10,736 bases of DNA. Origin: CAZCFB01 sp964511535 (GTDB lineage Bacteria > Myxococcota_A > Polyangia > GCA-2747355 > CAZCFB01). Location of the stretch: assembly GCA_964511535.1 (NCBI GenBank), contig CAZEFW010000220.1, positions 1 to 10,736 of the forward strand, written 5' to 3'. Positions 1 to 6,657 of this stretch are shown piece by piece. Made by a program: the position numbers and the translations under genes. The notes beneath the pieces are model-generated. The model had not been told where the DNA came from. It was given only the letters and a program-made list of their open reading frames with translations, and made no database searches. Every line of letters begins with the position of its first letter. Within the stretch, counting starts at the first letter, position 1.

Positions 1-482
1 TGCCAGTGGAAAATTCTAACGGCGCGGTTCCGCGGAACCGTTCCAGCCGTCGAGCGAGCGCCCCCCTGGAGCGGGCGGTGAAGGTACGCGACGAGGGCGT
101 CTGCCAGTTTCCCGGCTGCGAAAACAGGCGCTTCATACACATGCACCATGTCAAACACTGGGCCGATGGCGGTCCGACGGACCTCGACAACCTGGTCCTG
201 CTCTGCAGCACGCACCACAGGGCTGTGCACGAGGGTGGCTACAGCCTGAACAAAACGAAAGAAGGCGAACTCAGCTTCCGCTCACCCGAGGGGCTGCAGC
301 TCGAGCACCTGCCACCGCTCGTGGTGCTGCCGCCCAGGCCTGTCGAGGGGTTGATTCAGCAGAACGAGGAGCTGGAGATTTCGATTCACGGTGAGACGGG
401 CCAGCCGACATGGGACGGGATGGTGCCGGTGGATTACGACACTGCGGTGGAGTGGTTGCTGGAGATCGACGCCACGACATAG
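1..482 (+). CDS. HNH endonuclease, C-terminal part (5' end outside window)
   Basis: This is the 3' part of a gene for an HNH nuclease of the kind usually carried behind a DUF222 domain. A GTG at 6 is in frame, but the frame is already open at the window edge (codon 3-5 is Pro) and the family is much longer, so the true start lies upstream. Counting from the codon at 6, the zinc/HNH module shows C33-x4-C38, a His-His pair at 47-48 (in HMHHVKHWADGG), the DNLVLLC block with N62 and C67, and H70/H71 with H75 (THHRAVHEGG). Family knowledge: the first His pair and the Asn bind metal and cleave DNA, and the Cys pairs hold a structural zinc. The tail, with WDG followed by DYDTAVEWLL, matches the usual C-terminus of these proteins, and the gene ends in TAG. 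DUF222-HNH genes are multicopy in many actinobacterial and myxobacterial genomes; whether this one is a mobile nuclease or a defence gene cannot be told from the fragment. Confidence 0.9.
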   Translation, partial: PVENSNGAVPRNRSSRRASAPLERAVKVRDEGVCQFPGCENRRFIHMHHVKHWADGGPTDLDNLVLLCSTHHRAVHEGGYSLNKTKEGELSFRSPEGLQLEHLPPLVVLPPRPVEGLIQQNEELEISIHGETGQPTWDGMVPVDYDTAVEWLLEIDATT

Positions 483-893
483 GGGCTGTGGACATGACGC
501 GGCCTGCGGCCGCTTGGATAACGCTTCGCGTTCTCCACATGCCCACAAGCCCGGGCGGCGGTTTCTTTGTTTGTTTGTGGTTTTGATCGTGGCTCGGGGC
601 GCGTCTGTGCACGTGCGCCACGTTGTGCACGCTCGCTGTTGGTTTGTGGACCGCCGGGCCGCTTCGCGTCCCGCCAGCCCACAAGCCCAACAGGCCCGGG
701 CAAGGGTGCGATCAAGCACGGCGTAGCGACGACACGCGTAGGTTCAACCCACCTCCGCCCTAATCAGCCCCACGCCAGCGTCTGCACGGGCGCAACGAGA
801 AAGCAGAGCACCCACGTCACGAGCCCCCCACCACGCCCACCACAGGCCGCGACCGGGCGAGCGAAGCGAGGACGGAGCGGCCCAGATCTGCCG
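483..893. other. Intergenic region with palindromes and an imperfect direct repeat; no gene seen
   Basis: These 411 bases separate the HNH gene end from the end of the convergent B3/B4 gene, and I find no convincing coding frame on either strand. They hold small palindromes: GCGGC-CTGCG-GCCGC near 500-514, AACGC-TTC-GCGTT at 520-532, and GTGCAC at both ends of a larger imperfect palindrome at about 606-629. They also hold an imperfect direct repeat (522-552 and 660-688). A T-rich stretch (TTTCTTTGTTTGTTTG) lies near 563-578. Because the genes converge here, some hairpins may act as terminators, but none shows the classical stem plus U-run layout. Confidence 0.6.
522..688. repeat. Imperfect direct repeat pair, about 30 bp (522-552 and 660-688)
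   Basis: Both copies begin with CGCTTCGCGT (522-531 and 660-669) and end with GCCCACAAGCCC (541-552 and 677-688), with 9 and 7 bases between the two blocks. Each copy also has TGTGGAC a short way upstream, near 487 and 645. The two shared blocks match exactly and the linker differs. The shape suggests two decayed copies of a short intergenic repeat, or a local duplication. No terminal inverted repeats or coding content were seen that would make it an insertion sequence. Confidence 0.5.
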
Positions 894-1598
894 CTACAGG
901 TCCCCACTCTCCCCTGGCAATGCCACGCCCCACCCTACCTCCACTCCCTCCCCACACATCCCCAGCCACTTGCCGAACTCCTCGGTGGCCTGCTCCAAGT
1001 GCTCCCGCGACCCCGCGGGCAGCGGGTAGTAGATGATGCCTGCCACCCGACGGGCATCATCCTTCAGCTTGGTGGCGAGGCTGTCCTTGATCGGCGTGAC
1101 CAGGGCGCGGGAGCCGCCGGACGGCTCCAGGGCGCAGCCACAGACCAGGTCGCGCAGGCCCAGCAGCTGGCCGCCTGCGTTGAACACGTAGGTCTCGTCC
1201 TCTGCCCCCAGGCGCACCTCGTACTCGGCCGGGTCGCCCGCCAGGTCGAGGTCCCACAGCGAGATCGGCACGCAGTGCTTGAGGCTCACGAGGTTGGTGG
1301 CGTCCACAGGCCCGTTGATGCGCGGGAAGTTATCTTTTCCCGCCTCGCGCATCAGGTACTCGCTGGCCGGCTTGCCCCTGCCGGTGGGCTTGTACTTGCC
1401 GTTTCGCAGCATGTCCCGGCTCCCCTTGCGCAGCGCCTCTTGGCGCGCGTCCAGATCACGCCCGGCGCGCTCGGCTACCAGCGCCTCGATCTCCTCGGCC
1501 AGCGCCGCCGGGGCCGCTGCACCGGTCACTCCCTCCGCCCGCACCAGCCCCAGGGCGAGGTCCTCTCTCGGCACATGATTGTGCACAGTAATGGTCAT
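894..1598 (-). CDS. Stand-alone B3/B4 (PheRS beta-like) tRNA-binding/editing domain protein
   Basis: The 234-residue cytoplasmic protein has no signal peptide or membrane segment. Residues about 85-195 fit the B3/B4 fold of the phenylalanyl-tRNA synthetase beta subunit. The block F91-PRINGPVDATNLVSLKH-C109 followed by the PISLWDLDLAGD stretch is the typical 'pocket' region (N/V-D-x-x-N-x-x-S, then a Pro-Ile and Asp-Leu-Asp turn), and A-L-V-T-P-I-K at 165-171 fits the later beta strands. The first 80 residues are a charged helical extension. Family knowledge: in PheRS this domain clears mischarged Tyr-tRNA; free-standing homologues are widespread, and a trans-editing or amino-acid-binding role is proposed but often unproven. 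The start at 1598 is supported by GGAGGAG just upstream (plus-strand complement around 1602-1609). The gene follows the selenoprotein gene on the same strand after 145 bp that contain a strong hairpin, so it is probably transcribed separately. The product class is fairly sure; the exact substrate is unknown. Confidence 0.82.
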   Translation of the reverse strand: MTITVHNHVPREDLALGLVRAEGVTGAAAPAALAEEIEALVAERAGRDLDARQEALRKGSRDMLRNGKYKPTGRGKPASEYLMREAGKDNFPRINGPVDATNLVSLKHCVPISLWDLDLAGDPAEYEVRLGAEDETYVFNAGGQLLGLRDLVCGCALEPSGGSRALVTPIKDSLATKLKDDARRVAGIIYYPLPAGSREHLEQATEEFGKWLGMCGEGVEVGWGVALPGESGDL

Positions 1599-1683
1599 GG
1601 TCTCCTCCGTCGAGCAGACGAGGGTATAGCCCGGAGCGGGCAGGAGACAAGAGGTGGATCAGATCGCTGAGGACGGGCAGCGC

Positions 1684-1745
1684 CCCTCCGGGGGAGGCCG
1701 CCTTGCTCGCCTCCCTGCGGGAGGCTCCGCGATGAAGGGCGGCCT
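1684..1745 (-). terminator. Nested hairpin right after the selenoprotein gene (terminator-like, no U-run)
   Basis: An outer stem AGGCCGCC (1695-1702) pairs with GGCGGCCT (1738-1745) and starts at the stop codon of the upstream gene. Inside it, GCCTCCC-TGC-GGGAGGC (1709-1725) is a perfect 7-bp stem with a 3-base loop. A third small hairpin, CCTCC-GGG-GGAGG (1685-1697), overlaps the outer arm and could compete with it. No U-run follows on either strand, so this is either a non-canonical terminator or an mRNA 3' end-protecting structure. Its place between two same-strand genes supports a transcript boundary. Confidence 0.5.
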
Positions 1746-3315
1746 ACTTATGATACTGAGCGATGGTGCTCTCGATGGCCGAGAGGGACACCTTGCTCAC
1801 CAGCACCTTGCGCGTCTTTGCGTCGATGAGGATGTTGTGCGGCACCGCGCCCACCCATCCGCCCTTGGAGGCGCTGTACTGGATGTAGTGCTTGCTGGTG
1901 CGGCGGCGCGGGTCGAGGCCCGCGGCTGTGGCGCTGCCGAATGAGGTGATCCACTGGTTCAACATTGTGGGGGTCGGCGTGCTGCCCTTGGAGGTACCGT
2001 CGTTGCTAACCTGGAAAATAGCGAGCTTCTTGAACTTCTTTTTCCACCCAGCAAACTGCTGGGTCTCGGTTTTGCAGCTGGGTCACCAGAAGGTCATGAT
2101 GTTGAACAGGACCAGATCGTACCGACCGGCGAAGTCGCTCAGCTTGGTGTAGGTGAGCTTCTCGTCGGTGAGCAGGCCGTCGCCGTTGCTGTCCGCCAGA
2201 CCCACCATCTCGAAGTCCGGGAAGATGTCGTCCTTCTGGTAGATCGGGAAGCTGATGCCCGCGGTGCAGGTGTAGTAGGGCGGGGTGCCCTTCTGGCCGG
2301 GCACGCAACCCTTGGCGCCGGAGCTGCTGATCTGCATGCACTTGGTGCCGTTGCTGCAGGCACCGCCGCTGCCGCAGTCGGTGGAGCAGAAGCTCTCGCC
2401 CGAGAGGTTCAGGGTCAGGCACTGGCTCTTGGGGCAGTCGCCGCTGGTGACGCACGGCGCGCAGTCCGAGCCGTCGCCCACGCACTTGCCGGCCTTGTGC
2501 ATACAAACGTAGTTGCCGCCGCCCGCGTCCTTGCACTCGGCGTACATCGGGCAGTCGGAGCCGCCCTTGGTGCAGGCGGTGGTGCAGTACTTGCCGCCGA
2601 ACATGGACGCGCACTTGAAGCCGTTGGGGCAGAAGCTGTCGTTGGCGCAGGCGGAGCAGAAGGTGCGCGGCTGGCAGACGTTGCCGCTGCTCTGCTTGGC
2701 GCAGGCCATGTTGGGCGGGCAGTCGGTGTCGGCCTTGCAAGAGCCGCCACACCACGCCTTGGCGTCGTAGGTGGTGCCGTAGCACTTGCCGCCAGCGCAC
2801 TGACCGTCCTTGCCGCACTTGGTGCCGAGGTTCTTGTCGTAGGTCGGCTTCATGCAGAAGGTCTTCTTCATGTCGGTGGAGTGGCAGACCTCGCCGGTGG
2901 CGCAGTCAGAGGCCTTGTCGCACTTGGTGGCGCACTTGTCGCTGGCGCAGACTCCGCCCTTGCACTCGTTGTCACCCTTGCACGCCTTGCCGTTGGCCTT
3001 GAGCGAGCACTTGCCGTTTTCGCAGGTGCCGCTGGCGCACTCCTCGTTGTTGAGGCATGCCGCGTCCTTGGCCGTGGAGCCGGACGCGCACTTGGCGGCA
3101 GAGCAGTTGAGGCTCTTGCACTCGCCATTGTTCGTGCACGCCGCGCCGTCGTCCTTGGGCGCCGCGGCCACGCAGAGGCCTGCGTGGCACTTCCCTTCGG
3201 CGCACTCGGTGTCGGCGGTGCACGCCGCTCCGGTGGCCAGGTCCGAGTCGCCACAACCAGAGACCATCAACAACATGGCTCCGGCCAGGGCGACCGCGAG
3301 TTTTAGTCTACTCAT
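1744..3315 (-). CDS. Cys-rich lipoprotein with thioredoxin-fold domain, predicted selenoprotein (in-frame UGA = Sec411)
   Basis: The frame runs 523 codons if the UGA at 2085-2083 is read as selenocysteine; taken as a stop it leaves 410 residues. A lipoprotein signal peptide ends in M-V-S-G-C21. Residues 21-350 form a Cys-rich region with 49 cysteines including the lipid Cys, in repeated units such as A-C-T-x-x-x-E-C-x-x-G-x-C. A DSNGDGLLTDE loop (EF-hand/dockerin-like) leads into a thioredoxin fold: strand DLVLFNIMTFW, then U411-P-S-C414, a Lys-rich helix, strand KLAIFQVSND, the cis-Pro motif A-V-P492-H-N-I-L-I-D, and a final helix to K523 and TAG. The UGA sits exactly where thioredoxin-like proteins carry the attacking Cys, and the 112 codons after it are open, in frame and complete the fold. 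SD AAGGAGG lies 8-9 bases before the ATG at 3315. Likely role (inference): surface thiol/selenol oxidoreductase in the envelope. Alternatives are a Cys-to-stop nonsense mutation or a sequencing error. Confidence 0.8.
2046..2085 (-). promoter_or_regulatory. Candidate bacterial SECIS hairpin at the in-frame UGA
   Basis: In the mRNA sense, the A of the UGA and the six bases after it (A-CCCAGC) can pair perfectly with GCUGGGU located 31-37 bases downstream of the UGA. This gives a 7-bp basal stem inside the coding region. UGC next to the stem can pair with GCA across a 4-base bulge, leaving an apical loop of about 14 bases that contains G's at +16 and +18. Family knowledge: bacterial SECIS elements lie immediately 3' of the UGA, have a stem-loop within about 40 bases, and carry a conserved G in the apical loop bound by SelB. 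Outside E. coli the consensus is loose, and I cannot compute a folding energy here. Confidence 0.42.
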
Positions 3316-3434
3316 GCCTCAGTTCCTCCTTGTCGAGGGTCCGGACCTGGGCTCAGGAGCCAACGAGCGCATAAGGCAGGCGGGACCGGTTACATACGTC
3401 AGTGGAGATCACCTCATCTATCCAACGCGCCGGT

Positions 3435-3464
3435 AGCGTAGCTTTATTGCGACAACAAGGTCAA
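3435..3464 (-). promoter_or_regulatory. Weak candidate promoter for the selenoprotein gene
   Basis: On the minus strand TTGACC (3464-3459) is followed after 18 bases by TACGCT (3440-3435). The -35 matches the sigma-70 consensus at 5 of 6, but the -10 matches at only 3 of 6. It would give a leader of a little over 100 bases before the ATG at 3315. The 177-bp gap to the upstream gene, with a hairpin at its far end, makes a separate promoter here likely, but this particular pair is uncertain. Confidence 0.22.
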
Positions 3465-3471
3465 GACAGGG

Positions 3472-3491
3472 ACGCGACGGGTTTGTCGCGT
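3472..3491 (-). terminator. Hairpin terminator after the metalloprotease operon
   Basis: ACGCGAC-GGGTTT-GTCGCGT (plus-strand reading) is a perfect 7-bp stem with a 6-base loop, one base beyond the TAA stop of the fused protease gene. On the minus strand it is followed by a mixed stretch, not a clean U-run, whereas on the plus strand it is followed by TTTT. It could therefore work in either direction, but it is most naturally the end of the HmuY-like/metalloprotease transcript. Confidence 0.55.
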
Positions 3492-3492
3492 T

Positions 3493-5187
3493 TTACTTGA
3501 TCCGGATCAACCGGGCCCTCGCCTTGGCAGCCGTCGGTGCGGAGATGGTGAACGCCACATATGCGCTGCCGCTCTTGGCAGACACCGAGAACATCTCGGC
3601 GCCGCCAGGGCGCAGCATGCCGTCCGCCTTGCTGACGGCCTGCAGCTTGGGCCCGGTGAGCTTGGAGCCGTGGAACGCCGCGTGCAGGTCGCAGCCGCGC
3701 TGCCGTTTGGTGAACGGATCGCTGGTGGTGGGCAGGAAGTTGTAGCGCTTGTCGCTGTTGATGGGGCCGCCGCTGGCGCCGCGGTTGCTGATGGCCATGG
3801 CGGTCCAGAACTGCCGCGCCAGCTGGTCCAGCTTCAGCCCGGTGGTCTTCTCCACGTTGGCGATGCCGGTCTCCTTGGCGTCGATGTACTTGTGCAGCCA
3901 CGCCAGCCCGCCCTTGTCCACCGGCATGCCCTTGGTGTCCAGGCTCTCGCCGCCGGCGATGTCGAACAGGTAGCGCATCAGGAAGTACTCGCCGCCGCGC
4001 ATGTAACCGTCGTTGGGTTTGCCCACGTAGCTGCTGATCTTGCCCGTGAGCAGGTTCGGCACGGCCAGCACGTCGTAGCCCAGCAGCGTCGCCATCACCA
4101 CATACAGGTTACCCGCCTGGTACCCGGAGACATCCTGGGCCAGGGCGCTGAGTCCCTCCGTGATGTACGGGTTCTCCTGCTTGCTGGTGTTGTTGTTCAG
4201 CACGTACTTGCGGTGGAAGTAGATGGTGTGCTGGAACTCGTGGGCGATGGTCTCCAGCAGCGCCTTGGCCGTGTTGTAGGGCGGCGACAGCGAGCTGGGG
4301 GGCGACAGGTAGATCAGCTCCATCTTGTTGGACGAGGTGCAGTAGGTCACCACCGTGGGGTCCAGCAGGTCGCAGGGCGAGACGTAGGCCATGGCGCTCT
4401 TGCTCACCAGCGGCGAAAAGAGCACGCCCACCAGGCCGTCGCCGTCCACGTCCGACTCCTTGCCGAAGTAGAGCCGCTCCCGGGGCAGGATGATGGTGCC
4501 GAAGCCGTCGGCCAGGTCCTTGATGTCCGTGGCAGAGATGGTCGCCTTGGGGGTGGAGGTCTCGTCCAGCCAGTAGGCCGCCGCGCTGTCCACGTGCACG
4601 CACTTTGCGGTGATGGTCTTGACCGCCGCGCCGTCGCGGATCTTGAAGGTGCGGGTGTCGCCCTTCTTGGGCGGCGTGCCGGCGAACAGGTACGGCTTGG
4701 CCGCGCGCAACGAGGTCGGCTTCGAGTCGAAGATCGCCTGGACGTTGGCCGAGAAGTCGCAGCGCCGCGGGGCACGGGGCGTGGCCACCGGCGGCACGGG
4801 CGCCTCGTCGGGCGGGAACATGCCGGAGCTGGAGGAGCCGCCGGCCAGGGCGACCTGGTACTTGTGGCTGGTCAGGGCGGTGGTGTCGTCCGACAGCAGC
4901 AGCAGGATGAACTGCTCGGCGCCCGTGGTGGTGGAGGCGCCGGAGATCTTGCCCGCGCTGTCGGCCACGAAGTCCTTGAACTGCCCCACGCCCAGGACGC
5001 CGGAGCCCGCCTCGGAGGCGGCCTTGCCGTCCGCCGCGCCGTCGCCGGCCGGGGCGCCGTCGGTGGCCCCCAGGTCGGGCAGGCTCATGTCACCGGTGGG
5101 GGTGCTGTCGTCGGAGCAGGCCAGGCTCAAACAGAGCAGCACGGCCAGCGCCAGGCTGCCCGTCCGGCGGGCGCCTCGACGCCGCAG
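3493..5187 (-). other. Possible separate second product starting at CTG 5187 (M30-like lipoprotein protease)
   Basis: If half 2 of the fused frame is made on its own, the only well-placed codon is CTG 5187-5185. From it the protein would begin with RRRGARRTG, a textbook positively charged n-region, then about 13 hydrophobic residues and lipobox L-S-L-A-C. A GGGAG lies 2-3 bases upstream, too close for an ideal ribosome-binding site. The product would be about 564 residues before processing, with the HEFQH zinc site and E834 (fusion numbering). No stop in this frame would end half 1 beforehand, so this start would only add a shorter product to the fused one. Confidence 0.3.
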
Positions 5188-6657
5188 GGCTCCCAGGAGC
5201 AGCAGGGGGAAGGCCCACGCCAGGCCCCCTGCCCCGCCGGCCACCGCGCAGCCGCCGTCGTCGCCAGGATCCGGAGCCGGCGCGCCGCCGTCCCCGCCCG
5301 GAGTGACCCCGCCGTCGGGGGTCGGGTTGACCGGCCCGCCGGATGGCACCACGGCCAGGCTGTAAGCGATGTGCCGGTCCTTGTCGGCCGTGCTGGCCGC
5401 GATGATTGTGACCTCGCCCTGAGACATGATCTTGACCTCCTTCTGCGCGGCCTTGCCGCTGACCACCGTCGCCTTGCCCGACGCGTCCCAGGTGACCAGG
5501 TGCAGCGCGAACTTCGGCTCCGGCCGCTCCGAGACCACCTGGACATGGCTGCCCTTGGCCGCCTTGACCGAATGGTACCGCGCGCCCAGGTACGCCACCT
5601 CGCCGGTGATGCGCATGGGCAGCGCGCGCGAGTCCGCGGCCACGCTGACCTGGGGGTAGTCCTTGCTGTTCTTGTACGCCGGATAGCCGAAGGCGCGCGA
5701 GCCGGTGAAGTAGTTCCACAGGGCGAACTCCGCGAAGGCGAGGTAGAGGCTCGACTTGTGGTCGCGCTTGAGCACCACGTCGATGGCGAGCAGGTAGTTG
5801 GAGCTGGTGCCCTTTTCGCTCAGCTCATCCAGGATGGCGGGCAGCACCTTGACGCCGAACTTCTCGTCGAGGAACTGGAACCACACACCCTGCGCGTAAG
5901 GGAAGCTGTCCGACAGCCCCATGTCATGGTCCAGGGACCGGTGGGGCTGCGAGAAGAACCGCTTGGCGAACTTCTCGAAGTCCTTCTGCTCCGGGAACAC
6001 CTGCTCGGTGGCCCACACCGCGGTCCCCTCGCTGCAGTTGCGCGGCAGGTTGTAGCGGTAGGCGTTCTGCACCGCGTGGAAGAACTCGTGGGACGACAGC
6101 ACCTTCATGCCGTCCTGGGGCGTGGGATAGCTGTACTCGGCGAAGTCGTTGTCCACCACCATGTAGCCGGCGCACTGGGTCGGCTTGGAGGTGGTGCACG
6201 ACTCGGTGACCATGTAGCCGTCAGCGCCGCCGGTGGGCATGTCCTGCAGGTAGACGTCGAAGCGCGCGTCGCCGCCGTAGTCAGGCCGGTCGTGGTACTT
6301 GGAGTCATCCAGGGGCGGGCGGAAGCCGAGGCCGGTGATCAGCGCCTTGTAGGTGTCGTCGAACGCCTTGGCCATCTGCTCCACGAAGTCGGGCACGCCG
6401 GACTTGTCCTTGTCCGCGGTGGGCACGGAGTGGATGCCGCTCTCGGCGTAGTGCACGCGGAACTGACCGCCCACCGACGCGAAGCTCTTGATGGTCAGGC
6501 CGGCGGGGTAGCCGTTGCCGTTCCACCCCTTGCCGTCGGTGGGGCGGATCTGCCGCTCCACGGGAGTGACCTGGTGGTGGTGAAAGGGCTCGGGCTCGCC
6601 GCAGCCTGGCGCGAGGGCCAGGGCGGCGGCCAGGACGGCGACAGCTGACCGCGCCAT
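3493..6657 (-). CDS. Fused double metalloprotease: MXAN_6640-like protease with MYXO-CTERM anchor joined to an M30-like lipoprotein protease
   Basis: One uninterrupted frame of 1054 residues. The ATG at 6657 overlaps the upstream stop by one base (TGATG), implying coupled translation. Half 1 (1 to about 498): signal peptide ending near A-P-G-C19 (imperfect lipobox), a zinc site H190-E-F-F-H194 with a likely third ligand E210 (S-E-G-T-A-V-W), a Pro/Gly/Asp linker at about 441-469, then a MYXO-CTERM-type tail (C470, hydrophobic stretch to L491, Arg cluster RRRGARR). Half 2 follows with no stop: TGSLALAVLLCLSLA-C514 is a lipoprotein signal with lipobox L-S-L-A-C, then a Ser/Gly/Asp-rich spacer, a DVDGDG motif at about 736-741, and H806-E-F-Q-H810 with E834 (I-T-E834-G-L-S), resembling M30 (hyicolysin-type) peptidases. 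The halves look like two normally separate exported gluzincins. There is no ATG, GTG or TTG in frame before the second signal core; CTG at codon 491 (5187) would give an ideal n-region. This is either a true fusion, non-AUG initiation, or a lost stop and start. Confidence 0.85.
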   Translation of the reverse strand: MARSAVAVLAAALALAPGCGEPEPFHHHQVTPVERQIRPTDGKGWNGNGYPAGLTIKSFASVGGQFRVHYAESGIHSVPTADKDKSGVPDFVEQMAKAFDDTYKALITGLGFRPPLDDSKYHDRPDYGGDARFDVYLQDMPTGGADGYMVTESCTTSKPTQCAGYMVVDNDFAEYSYPTPQDGMKVLSSHEFFHAVQNAYRYNLPRNCSEGTAVWATEQVFPEQKDFEKFAKRFFSQPHRSLDHDMGLSDSFPYAQGVWFQFLDEKFGVKVLPAILDELSEKGTSSNYLLAIDVVLKRDHKSSLYLAFAEFALWNYFTGSRAFGYPAYKNSKDYPQVSVAADSRALPMRITGEVAYLGARYHSVKAAKGSHVQVVSERPEPKFALHLVTWDASGKATVVSGKAAQKEVKIMSQGEVTIIAASTADKDRHIAYSLAVVPSGGPVNPTPDGGVTPGGDGGAPAPDPGDDGGCAVAGGAGGLAWAFPLLLLGALRRRGARRTGSLALAVLLCLSLACSDDSTPTGDMSLPDLGATDGAPAGDGAADGKAASEAGSGVLGVGQFKDFVADSAGKISGASTTTGAEQFILLLLSDDTTALTSHKYQVALAGGSSSSGMFPPDEAPVPPVATPRAPRRCDFSANVQAIFDSKPTSLRAAKPYLFAGTPPKKGDTRTFKIRDGAAVKTITAKCVHVDSAAAYWLDETSTPKATISATDIKDLADGFGTIILPRERLYFGKESDVDGDGLVGVLFSPLVSKSAMAYVSPCDLLDPTVVTYCTSSNKMELIYLSPPSSLSPPYNTAKALLETIAHEFQHTIYFHRKYVLNNNTSKQENPYITEGLSALAQDVSGYQAGNLYVVMATLLGYDVLAVPNLLTGKISSYVGKPNDGYMRGGEYFLMRYLFDIAGGESLDTKGMPVDKGGLAWLHKYIDAKETGIANVEKTTGLKLDQLARQFWTAMAISNRGASGGPINSDKRYNFLPTTSDPFTKRQRGCDLHAAFHGSKLTGPKLQAVSKADGMLRPGGAEMFSVSAKSGSAYVAFTISAPTAAKARARLIRIK

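Noticed and set aside
567..1670. 367-codon + strand frame across the intergenic region and the B3/B4 gene
   Set aside because: It is antisense to the B3/B4 gene, whose minus-strand protein has recognisable motifs and an SD. The + frame has low-complexity composition and no SD.
1744..1965. Separate 73-residue small protein gene
   Set aside because: It is in frame with the upstream lipoprotein gene, no SD precedes its ATG, and it contains the second half of a thioredoxin fold whose first half ends at the UGA.
3670..6648. Open frame of 992 codons on the + strand opposite the fused metalloprotease
   Set aside because: Its sequence is an Arg/Gly/Val/His-rich low-complexity string typical of the antisense of a GC-rich gene. 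The minus frame has signal peptides, zinc motifs and an SD-coupled start.
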